Shown here piece by piece: positions 55,101 to 64,000 of a stretch of DNA of 64,000 nucleotides. Each line of letters starts with the position of its first letter. The stretch's first letter is position 1. The notes beneath the pieces were generated by a model. It searched no databases. It was not told where the DNA came from and saw nothing but the letters and a program-made list of their open reading frames with translations. The DNA is from Vanrija pseudolonga. Taxonomy: Eukaryota > Basidiomycota > Tremellomycetes > Trichosporonales > Trichosporonaceae. A program made the position numbers and the translations under genes. The stretch is from the NCBI RefSeq assembly GCF_020906515.1, contig NC_085849.1, positions 2,356,001 through 2,420,000 on the forward strand, written 5' to 3'.

Positions 55101-56774
55101 CCATCTCGAGCTGGTCTAGTGCCTCAGCAGCCCGGGACTCGAGGCGGGCATTGTCAGACTGCAGATCCCGCGCCACACGCTGGGCGTTCACCAAGACCGA
55201 CTGCTGTTCCTGGAATTTGGCTGGTTATTAGCGCAAGGCCTCGTCGTTAACTCACTTTGCAACTTGGCACGAATGGCCTGGAGCTGGTCGGCATCGGTAG
55301 CCTTCTTCTCCAAAGTCTTTATCCGCTCCTGGTCCTCTGTTCGCCGAGACTCCAGAAGCCTGACCTTGATCTTAAAATCGTCAATCTCACGCTTCTGCGA
55401 CGAGATGAGTGCAACCATTTCCACGTCGGGTGCAGGGGGGGCACCAGCACTCGATGATGTAGAGAGCTGCCGCCCGTGAGTGCCGCGAGCAACGCGCGGG
55501 GACGGAACACCAAGGCCAAGCGTAACTGTTGAAGCAGTAGGCGAGGTGGCAGTTCGGAGCGACGCATTATCGCGCTCCGTCTCGGTACCGAGTGCCGAAG
55601 CCGGCGACTCGGCCCTCAAAGACGCGACAGAAACGGCGGGTGACGACGGCGTCTGAACAGCCACGATACCGACTGGTCCTGTTGTCTCCAGAGGCGGTGG
55701 AACTATAGGCGTGACCTTGGGCACGCGGGGCGAAGGCGAGACGGGCGGGATAGTAGACAAGCGTGGCGAAGCAGGAGGCACGATGGACCCACGCGGTGAG
55801 GCGCCCACGAGCGATGAGGCACGGGACGAGCGCTTAGGTGTAGCAGGCACGGGAGGCGGGGGCATGGCCGACCTCGACGGTGAGGGAGCCACGCTGCGCG
55901 CCGGGGAGGAGGGAGGGAGCGTGGACGTCCTCGACGGCGAGGGAGCGACACTCCGCGCCGGCGACGGCGGAGGCAGCATGGACGCCCTGGGTGCAGGAAC
56001 AGCTGGCGGGGGCATGCTTCCTGGTTCACGGGACGGTGTGGGGCCGCGAGACGCCGACGCGGCGGACAGCGACGCAGAGGAAGGGCGGAGCGAGCTCGGT
56101 GGCATCGGACTGGCCGAGATGGGCGTCGATGCTGTCGAGGCGCGCTGCGGCGCCGAGGTGGCACCAATGGTGCTCACGCGCGCCGCTGGCCGTCCGGCGA
56201 GGGTTGCGCGCCTGGCAGCCGTTACTGGCGCGGCACCCGACCTCGGCGGCGTTGTCGTCGTCGTCGCCGTCGAGGAGCGGGGTACGGTCCGCGTGGCGCC
56301 GGGCAAGCTCGGGCGCGGGGTAGCCTTCGAGCCTGGTGTCGACGCGCGGCTGGGCGTCGACGATACGACGCGCGACGCTGGCGCGCTCGGCGATGAAGTC
56401 AATTTTGTCGTGGACGACGGGCGGGGCTAGAGTCGGTCAGCGGCGGACGTTGGAGGACTCACCGTCTTCGGGGTCGGCGCCGCTGCTGCCGGCTCTGCTA
56501 GCTTGACGGTGCTCTTGCGCACGAAGACGCCGTAGCCTGGCTCGCACTCAAAGTACGACTCGCCCTGCACCGAGCCATTGTTCTTTCCCGTCTTGCCGTC
56601 GCTACGTCGTCAGTACGGCCCCGTGCCCCAGCCTTCGAAGCCCGCCTCAACTCACAGCTCGATGCCGACCCAATTGCCAGTGGCAAAGGCGGGGTTGGTG
56701 CCAGTCCACCGCACGGTGCCGATGCCGGCGGTGACCTGGACTCGTGTGCCCAGAGATATCTCGGGCGTGGTCAT
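52197..56774 (-). CDS. Dynactin subunit 1 (p150-Glued/Nip100-like)
   Basis: About 1,370 residues; start ATG at 56774, stop complement at 52197-52199. The N-terminal CAP-Gly domain reads GTVRWTGTNPAFATGNWVGI, then LDGKTGKNNGSVQGESYFEC and PGYGVFVRKSTVKL, with the GKNxGS microtubule/EB1-tail binding signature. A long Ser/Pro/Thr-rich basic linker follows (SPARSVAPSPSR repeats), which in animals aids microtubule binding. Next is coiled coil 1 (KREIDDFKIKVRLLESRRTE, DQERIKTLEKK). The dynactin/ICD region contains LSLAYTFEDDLDNFAAAVGY and LVTSISNAVDIALRLAQRIA. Coiled coil 2 follows, ending SLADRVAALRRL. Dynactin links dynein to cargo and powers nuclear migration in fungi. The gene converges on RRP8, 64 bases apart. 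Confidence 0.94.
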
Positions 56775-57104
56775 GGCTGTTGTGGTCGTCTCGGCATGCT
56801 TTGGTGGGGTGTGGTCAATGGTGAGATGGTGCTGGCCAGGCCAGCTTCACGACGTCAACACCAACCACACCGAGACGAGCAGACGCCTCGAGGCACGACG
56901 CGTTTCAGGGAAGCAAGCCAAAGGCATGTACACGTAAATAAACTAGCCATGCAAGTTTGTGATAACGCCACGTGGCCCTACTTTTCAACTCTTTGTCCCA
57001 AGAGGTGGATGTTGCCTGCATGCCTGTCGAGCGACCTCGAAGACGACGGCCTCGACACTCTCGACCACCTAGACCTCACCTAAAAGCCACCAGACATCAC
57101 CAAA
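56775..57104. promoter_or_regulatory. Divergent promoter of the dynactin p150 and eIF3k genes
   Basis: 330 bases between opposed starts. It contains ACGCGT at 56898-56903, which by itself is expected about once per 3 kb at this GC content. Confidence 0.5.
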
Positions 57105-58097
57105 ATGGCGGCCACCCACGCTCCCGTCCCCCCCAAGACCCTCAAGGAGTGGCACACGCCATCGACCCGCACCGAGGTTATCCACGAGCTGATCCACGGC
57201 GTCGGTGCGTGTCATCGCGGCGTCCGTCTCGTCGGCCGGCACTGACAATGAACGCAGACCGCTACAACCCCTCCAACCTCCCCTTCATGGAGGAGTACCT
57301 CACGCAGCAGGTCCAGACGGGAACGTACGACCTGCTCGCCAACCTTGCCATCCTCAAGCTGTGCGTTGAGCTTGCTCGAGAGGCAGCGTTCCAAGCTCAC
57401 ACCCACAGCTACCAGTTCAACCCCCAGCTGAGCAACCCCGACATCATCATCAACATCCTCATCAAGGCTCTCTCGGCCACGGTCCACGGCCCAGACTTTG
57501 GTGTCTGCCTCGCGCTCCTCCGGGAACCGGCCGTACGTCTCCCTCGCGCGACGCAGCTCACACCCGCAGGCCATCCTGCACGACATTGACTCGGAGGACG
57601 AGTCGTTCATCGCCACCGTGCCCTTCCTGCAGAGCTTGCACGAGCTCATCAGGACATGTCAGTTCACCAAGTTCTGGTCCGAGTTCAACGGCTCGTCGGA
57701 CGCCGCCAAGCGTGGGTATCGACTTCCGCCTTCGACCCACTAACGCCCCAGTGCTCCGCACCAACCCCAACTACTTCCCCCAGCACGGCGACATTGTCGA
57801 CACGTTCCGCACGCTGTTCGCGACGTCGATCGCCGCGTCGTTCCGCCGCGTCCGCTTGAGCCAGCTCGCACGCTGGCTCAGCCTCAAGGACGCCGAGGTG
57901 GCCGCGTGGGCCAAGACGGCCGGCTGGGAGATTGACGGCGACGTTGCTGTTGTCCCCAAGAACGGCGACAACGACGTCAAGGCCGGTGTCGTCAAGGAGA
58001 ACGTGGAGTTGAAGCGTGAGTGCGGTTGTGGTTGCGCAAGACGCGTTGCTGACACGGCCCAGAGCTCACCAAGCTGGTCGCTTCCGCTGCTGTCTAG
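57105..58097 (+). CDS. Translation initiation factor 3 subunit K (eIF3k)
   Basis: About 245 residues in six exons; start ATG at 57105, stop TAG at 58095-58097. The sequence shows DRYNPSNLPFMEEYLTQQVQ, TYDLLANLAILKLYQFNP, and IIINILIKALSATVHGPDF. FIATVPFLQSLHELIRTCQF and TKFWSEFN are the HEAT-like helices of eIF3k. A PCI/winged-helix region follows (FPQHGDIVDTFRTLFATSIA, LSQLARWLSLKDAEVAAWAK), and the end is TKLVASAAV. This is an eIF3 subunit lost in S. cerevisiae but kept in most basidiomycetes; it docks with eIF3l at the periphery of the complex. All introns are short; the last leaves an exon that completes ELKQLTKLV. Confidence 0.95.
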
Positions 58098-58210
58098 ATC
58101 TAGTCGGGCCCAGCTGGCACGAGGAGCATGTAGGATGCATGGCATTACGACGATGGGGCGTGTGGCGTGCAGCGTGTGTCTGACGCGCGGTGCTAATCCT
58201 CCTCATCGAG

Positions 58211-61089
58211 CTAATCCTCCTCCTCGTCGCTGTGGCAGTCGCCGTCCAGCAGTAACCTGGCGTCAGCGCCGCCAACTCACCCACGCACCTAATCTTGCCC
58301 AGCTGCTCCTCTTCCTCATTCAGCCGGGCGCGCTTCCGCCCGACCTCGCGCTCCGGCTCAGCCCAGCGTCGCACGCGTTTCCCAACGCTCGCGCTAACGC
58401 CATTCAAACCCAGTCCGGCGCGGAGCACAGAAGGGAGTGAGAGCAAGAACGCGCGCACCTCGCCCGCGAGCTTGGCGCCCAAGCCGTCCGACAAGCGACG
58501 CGACGACACGACAAGATGATACACCATCTGCGCGCCGAGCGTGAGGACCTGGAACTCCCTGCTATCTTTTCTCGCCTGCGCGCCATTGACGGCGGCATAC
58601 GTGTCGGCAAAGTGCTTGACGACGGCGCAGAAGTCGTACTCCTTCAGCATGTCGGGGCGGTATCGCTCCAGCTCGACAAAGGCTGGCGGCTGCGCCTCGT
58701 CGCGCAGCCTTTCTCTCGCGATCGCGCTCCACGCAGCCCGAAGTGGGTCCATTTCTTGCGCGACGATACGGCTGGGGCGAGTCAGCGTGCCTGCACATGT
58801 GGGTGTGGCACTTACATGAGGTCGCGTTCGAGCCGTTCTGACGAGCCGAGGGACGCGATGCGCCCCTCCACTATCCCCCGTGCAGCGCACAGCAGCCCGT
58901 CAACGTACGCCGTCACCGCGGGCCGCCACGCATCCTGCGGTCCCCGCAAGAGGTGCACATGTGCGTCGAGGAGCGAGTGGGTGCCGATCCGGACGTTCTG
59001 GTACTGGTCCAGCACGGCCTCGACGTCGTCGTAGTAAACCCTATTGTCGCTTTTCGGCCAAAGCGGCGACGCCGGTGGAACGTAGTTCGCTGCTTTGTCG
59101 CTTTTGTCGTCTCGCTTGAACGGCATGAACTCTGGCACGGTGGCGCGGAGCGCGTCCGATAGGCGCAGCTGGGGCTCGTACAGCGCCTGCGTGCCGTCTT
59201 TGTGCTTGCTGATCTTGTCGTCGACAGCTTTGTGCAGCTGCCCGATGGCGGCGTGCAGCCACTCGACGGGGTTGTCGACTTCCGGCGGCAGCGCGAACAA
59301 CTCGTTGCCCACTTGGACTTCGCGGCGTGTGATTTCCACGCGCAGGACGGGTTCGCTGGGGTTAAGTAGTGCCTCACTTGGCTGCGCCACTCACAACTCG
59401 TTCACCATCTCGCCGAACAGGTTGTAGATCGTGCCACTTAGCGCTTCCCACCCGAACACCATGCGACACCTCTCAGCATGTGTCGTCCAGCCCTGCTCTG
59501 CGAAGAGCTTAGCCTGGGCTTGCATATGCGTGTCCCGCGTGCGGCCCGCCTCATATTCGTCCTGTGCAATCAGTCGTGCGGGGTGCCACCCATGCTTTGG
59601 CCGCATCGTGAAGTTGGGATTCGTCCCGCTCAGCACCTTTCCCCACGGTGATGCCTGCTTGTCACGCCCCACGATGTAGTCGACCTTTGTCACTACGCCG
59701 AGCACGCGGTCGAGGGCGGGGTTGGCTTCTTCGGCCAGGTTGCACGACGGCGTGCGGATCGGGTCTAGTCGAGTCTGTCAGCACCGCCACTTGGTTCGCC
59801 ACACGCTGCGTTCACCTACGCCCGCTGACATGCACAGCAGGATGAGCGTGCGCTCGCTCTGCAGGTGCCGCTTGCAGATTTCTACCGTCAGTTTCACCCT
59901 GCGACACCCCGCGCACATACCCCTCGACAAGGCCGCGTGTGCCTCGCCCACGAGTCCTGTGCCGGACGAACGAGGAAACGGCCGTTTCAGCGTCCCGGTT
60001 CCGTTTGTGCCCTATTGTGCTTTCTGTCACTCACCCGGCAGGTCGACAATGGACAGGTTGGCCTGGTCCGGGCCGGTGATCTAGGTCGTGTCAGGTAAGC
60101 GTCCCGGGGGTGTCGCTCACGTCGAGTTTCACAGTGTTGTACGTCAGTGCCGGCCACGACTCCGAGTCGGCCGCACGCTGTTCGCGCTGTGCTGGATCCA
60201 GGAGCCGCAGCTCGTCGTACGTGCTGTGTATGTAGCTTTGTTAGACGAAACACGCCCGCCCGCCCGCACGCACAACTGCGCACTGCACCACGCACCGCAC
60301 TGCATTCTCCTGTCTCTGCCACCGCCGCGCCTCGTCGCCCGCGAGACGGAGCGCGTCCTTGAGCTCGGCCTTGTCTGTCACAGGCACACACGAGGGGGTA
60401 AAGTCGACCCGGAGGCGACGACTACGACGACAATGCCGCTCGGACCGCCCGTCGGTGGCGGCGGCGGATGAGGAGGCGGAGGCGGCAGGGGCGTGAAACT
60501 CGATTTGGATTCGCGCTTCAAACCTGTGCCCCGTCTTGCGCGAATGTATCTGTGTCGGTCCGCTGGAACCGTGAGCGAGGAACAGGGGAACAGGGGGCTC
60601 CGTCCAGGCCCAGACTTGCAATGTTGCTGTATCCTCTGCGGACCACAACGGGCACTGTGCGAGGTTTAGCTGTGCAGCGCCTCAATCCGCCACACACATC
60701 TACTAGCAGGCTCAGACTGCGCCGCTGTCAGCTGCAGTAGCATGCAACGAATAACAAAACAACACCGCTCACAGACTCGACTTGCCAGCACTCTGCTCGC
60801 CCAGCACGGCAAGGTTCGGGAGCGCGAGGCCAAGTGAATCCGGCCTGCGTCCAAGCGATAAGCTTCGTCGTCATCTCGGGTCACTTGCTCACGCGAGTGA
60901 AACCAGGCTGTCATAGGCCCTGAAGGCCGCGTCTAAATGACCGCTGCTGCGGCAAGTGGTGCTGGTGGGCGGTGGGCTTTTGGAGCTGCTGCAGCCGCCT
61001 GTGGACAGCGGTGCCAAGGACGCTGCGCTCGTGCTTGCTGTAGGACTGATCGGCGAAGGAGGCAGGCGAACGGGGGGTCGCTGCGGCAT
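58211..61089 (-). CDS. Divergent dynamin-family large GTPase
   Basis: About 780 residues; many short introns. The chosen start is ATG 61089 (MPQRPPVRLPPSP); stop complement at 58211-58213. Motifs: G1 P-loop VLGEQSAGKSSL near 60785, G3 SIVDLPGLV near 60010-60060, G4 GVVTKVDYI near 59680. SRE and ICKRHLQSERTLILLCMSAG lie between G3 and G4. The middle/stalk region (ALLNPSEPVLRVEITRREVQ, RVYYDDVEAVLDQYQNVRIG) is followed by a GED-like end (KHFADTYAAVNGA, LTLGAQMVYHLVVSSRRLSD). The protein ends with an acidic DEEED. It is not an orthologue of Vps1 or Dnm1, which are far more conserved. It resembles the expanded, poorly characterised basidiomycete dynamin-like families. The exons between G1 and switch I (about 60240-60760) could not be joined cleanly, so that part of the model is uncertain. 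Confidence 0.8.
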
Positions 61090-62979
61090 TGTGGCATTGA
61101 GACAATGGTCTACATGTCTGATCGGCTCGCTCTGCATCAAATAGCTGCGGGAATTGCTTCTGCTACAATACAAGACCACATGGAGCATTCACGAGCAAGA
61201 CGCCCGCCGCCCTTCTTCCGTCATGAAGTGTCCTCTCTCCTCCGCGAACAATGTCGCTGGAATGCCGACGAGGGGGTCGGAGGGGGGCAGCAGGCAGCGA
61301 CGACGACCAAGAGCTTGTCGGAGCAGTGTGCAGGAACGGCCGACAGGGCGCCACCCCGCGTTGTGTGGGCCTGCGGAACGCGGCGCGGAGGATTGTAATG
61401 TCTGGGCAGATTGGAGCTTGAGCAGTGGCGCAGTGGCTCTGCAGCGGGCCTTGGGTGACCGCGCGCTGTCCGTCTTGGGTCTTCACGTGGGCCATCGGGG
61501 ACATTACAATGTGCCACCCACCACCTCGCCGCCTCGGTGGTGAGCCATTGAATTATACCACCTTTGCCAAACTAAGGTTATTTATGCGCGCCAAATCGGG
61601 GGGTGGTTTAAACGCTAAGCCCTGAAACAAACGCGTCCCATCTCTTTACAATGCTGGCAATAACGATGGCAATTGCTGCTTTGGGTGGGAGGAAGGTGTC
61701 TGGGCCAAGTTGGGCCAACGGGTCCCGTCCCTGAGCAAAGAACGCGCCAGAGAGGGAAGACACAGACCGTTCTCAGGGAAAAATGGAGTTCAGGGAAAGG
61801 CGCCAGTGATGGATTGAACGCTTGGGCCCGCCTGGCGCCTGCTGCGCGCGCCGAGGCGTCGCGGTTGACTGTAGGTGGGGCGAAAGGCGAGAGGGGCGAC
61901 GACGACGACGACGACTTCTGGCGGCAACGGCGACTGGTGCTGCTGCTGGTCTTGTGCTGCCTGCTGCCATTCGAGGCACCGTCCTCGTCTTGTCGCCTTG
62001 CACCACCCGCCCCGCCAAAGTTGCTTAGTCCTGCCGAACGACCCGGACCGCGCGCGCTTGACTGGGCCGCATGCCGCATGGGTGACCATCCATCCCTTGC
62101 CCAGCTTGCCCCCCCTCGCCCTCCCCTTGACCCCACTTGGACACACTCGGGGTTCAACCCGCTGGCCGCACGGTGCACCGTGGTGTCCACTTGTCGTACT
62201 GTAGTGCTTCACAACACCGACCTACTACTCCCTTCCTCTCCTCCGTCGACACTCACCACATACACCCACACACACACACAAGCGCAAAAGCGCAGTCTTT
62301 CCTTTGCATCAACTTCTTGCCCCACACCCACCTCCGGCCTCAAGGGTGGTCTGTCGACTGTTGCCCTTTTGAAACCCCCGGCAAGCAGGTCCTGTTTGTT
62401 TTTGCCCCGAAAGGCGTCGTCCAACAGCGAATCGAGGTAGGTCCACTGTCGGCTTTGTCCTGCAATTGGCACCACTCGGAGCCACCACCCCCTCTCTTTG
62501 CCCTTCTTCTCGACAGGGTTGATGGCGCTGACAACAAACCCTTGCAGCAGCTCGAGTCTGCTACTCTCGGTCTCGCACGCGCACGCGCATATGGCCTAGT
62601 CGCACAAGTGTTTTGGCGTGTCTTCATCCTCCATCCATCCTCCCATCCCAACCTGTTTTCATTCCACCTTGCGCCCACTTGGTCGGGTTGAGCATTGAGC
62701 AGCCACCGCCGCGCTCTCTCTCTCTCCACTCTCGCGTGCTCTCACGACGACGCACGCACCGACCTTCGTCACTCCTTTAACACACACTGAGGCCCTACTC
62801 CGCCACCCCCTCCCCCTTCCGCCCGCCCTGTCAACAACATCACCTCTCCACCTTCACCTTTCACCCCAGCAAGCGCCGAGCCGCGCATGCTTTGACACTC
62901 TACTCGTGCCAACTCCACTACTACACTTGACAACAACTCGCACCGGGGAGAATCTTGACTCTGCCCTGCGCTGCGCAAC
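61090..62979. other. 1.9-kb upstream region, including a likely long leader of the 62980 gene
   Basis: Divergent interval between the dynamin gene and the terminal gene. The last 700 bases on the plus strand are pyrimidine-rich, with a CA microsatellite (about 62259-62281) and a CT run (about 62713-62727), typical of fungal leaders. Potential 5' UTR introns cannot be excluded. Open frames here have low-complexity products and are not called. Confidence 0.5.
62259..62281. repeat. Short (CA)n microsatellite
   Basis: An ACAC-type dinucleotide run with two interruptions in the upstream region of the terminal gene. Confidence 0.85.
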
Positions 62980-64000
62980 ATGTCCGCTTTAGAAACGGAC
63001 ACGCGCAGGGCGCAAAAAGTGACAGCGGCAAAGAAGAAGGTTGGTTGATGGCGTCGGTGTCGGTCGATGCTAACTTGCGCCAAGTTGAAACAGTTCCGAG
63101 CCGCCCGAGCTGTTCACTCGCTCACTCCGTCATGGGACGACCCATTAGACGACTTGGGTCTGCCAACGCCCTTGAATGCGAGCACGGTCGAGAACTCTGC
63201 GACGCTGCCCCGGAGAATGCCCAGCTACACAAAGGCAGATCTGGACGCGACTATTCGTGGGGACATGCCTTCCTTCAGGACACAACGGCATTCGCGGAGT
63301 GACAGCAGGCAGGGAGAGCACCGTCGTCAGCTGTCGTCGTTCTCATTCTCTCGTCAACAGAGCACCTCGTCTTCGCGACCGTCGATAGCGGGCGTCTTTG
63401 ATGATGCCGTCGACGGGTCAGGAGCACACACGACTTCACCCAGCATTGACCTTGGAAACGATGTCCCAGTCGCGCCTGTGCAAAACCCAAGTGCAACTCC
63501 CACTATCCGCAGTGTGCAGCTGCTCGCAGAACACGATGAGCAAGAAACAACAGCGGTCAAGGCTCGCATGGGAGCTTTCACCTTCGGATCAAAACCTGCA
63601 TCGGGGCATCAAAGACTCCTCCCCTCGGTCGAGTTGCGCGACTCATTTCCACCTCCTCGACCTTCCCGAACGTCCCCTCCGCTTCCATTCAACTTCCCCG
63701 CATCTCTGGGTGCCCCTTCGTCGACTTCACCCGCGCCTTCGGGTTCCAGATCAAATTCCCCACCTCAGTCAACGCAGCAACGGAGGCGGCATTCGCACAA
63801 CCGTTCCGAGTCCATCTCGCTTCCCAATCTCAAGCTGGGTCGCCCTTCGTCCCTGGGCGTCTCCTCCCCAGTCTTTCCCCCTTCACCTTCAACGCCCGAG
63901 CCGTCGTCGCGCTCGTCGCGTTTCCACGCTGCCCTTAACGGAAGCCGCCTCAAGTTCGAGCCTAGCGACAAGGAAAAGGAAGAGTCTCGACGCCGGGCGC
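62980..64000 (+). CDS. 5' part of a Ser/Pro-rich protein of unknown family (truncated by the window end)
   Basis: ATG at 62980 (MSALETDTRRAQKVTAAKKK). An intron at about 63040-63085 has a GTTGGT donor, a GCTAAC branch motif and an AAG-type acceptor. The next exon starts LKQFRAARAVHSLTPSWDDP and runs open to the window edge in a single frame, about 325 codons seen in total. The N-terminal AAKKKLKQFR basic helix precedes an extended disordered region rich in Ser, Pro and Arg (SHSRSDSRQ-like, SSFSFSRQQSTSSSRPSI, RSSRFHAALNGSRLKFEPSD). The last visible residues are charged (KEKEESRRRA), as at the start of a helical or coiled-coil domain. The short KKKLKxFR element recalls some golgin-type N-termini, but that is not enough for a call. 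Confidence 0.75.

Noticed and set aside
55711-56430. Gly/Asp-rich plus-strand frame opposite dynactin p150
   Set aside because: Reverse-frame shadow of the Ser/Pro linker of p150; the CAP-Gly and coiled-coil evidence on the minus strand is decisive.

Overview
The window is a gene-dense, GC-rich nuclear segment of a basidiomycete fungus. Genes lie on both strands and most are split by several very short introns of about 35-60 nt. These introns have GTGAGT-like donors and a CTGAC/CTAAC branch motif close to a (C)AG acceptor. Gene content (SF3A2, Cwc25, Nbl1/Borealin, Nvj2-like SMP protein, Nse2, Cft2, dynactin p150, CM1-domain MTOC protein), intron style and GC level suggest Tremellomycetes, perhaps Trichosporonales. 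That taxonomic placement is inference.

Layout. 1-287 is the 3' end of a gene (possible Tho1/MOS11-type protein). 486-5481 (minus) holds two tandem paralogous single-pass cell-surface glycoproteins. 5482-7734 is non-coding with a CAGC microsatellite. 7735-8843 (plus) is a GT34 (Mnn10/Gma12) Golgi glycosyltransferase. 8844-11582 is a sparse region carrying an intron-containing tRNA-Glu(CTC). 11583-13533 (plus) is a DOMON/cytochrome b561 protein. 14343-17835 (minus) is a centrosomin-motif gamma-tubulin recruiter, divergent from a mitochondrial-type Tim17/22-like protein (18109-19039). Then come an SDR, Cwc25 and a Bem46-type hydrolase (all minus), followed by Rrp40, an Nvj2-like SMP lipid-transfer protein and a single-pass membrane protein (all plus). 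30567-34109 holds NSE2 and RFA1 as a divergent pair. 34415-39136 (minus) holds a Borealin-like CPC subunit and Cft2. 40245-44877 (plus) is a Sec7/PH protein. 44962-47102 holds a multi-TM putative metal-dependent hydrolase and a divergent E2 ubiquitin-conjugating enzyme with a SUMO-interaction-like tail. 47451-48905 holds two very small genes, one of them cysteine-rich. The rest is SF3A2 (minus), Rrp8 (plus), dynactin p150-Glued (minus), eIF3k (plus), a divergent dynamin GTPase (minus) and the 5' part of a Ser/Pro-rich protein running off the end.

The genes are mostly unrelated housekeeping functions: splicing, rRNA processing, 3' end formation, genome maintenance, microtubules and membrane contact or trafficking. 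No metabolic cluster, CRISPR array or recognisable transposon or virus-like element was seen. The more unusual signals are: 8-nt micro-exons in the E2 gene (where the catalytic Cys codon is split) and in SF3A2; a small spliced cysteine-rich protein with an LRLRGG motif; a palindromic MCB-like element between NSE2 and RFA1; a Sec7 domain lacking the usual catalytic Glu; and the tandem pair of surface glycoproteins with a shared cytoplasmic-tail motif. Splice sites were assigned by eye, so exon edges are approximate unless given exactly.
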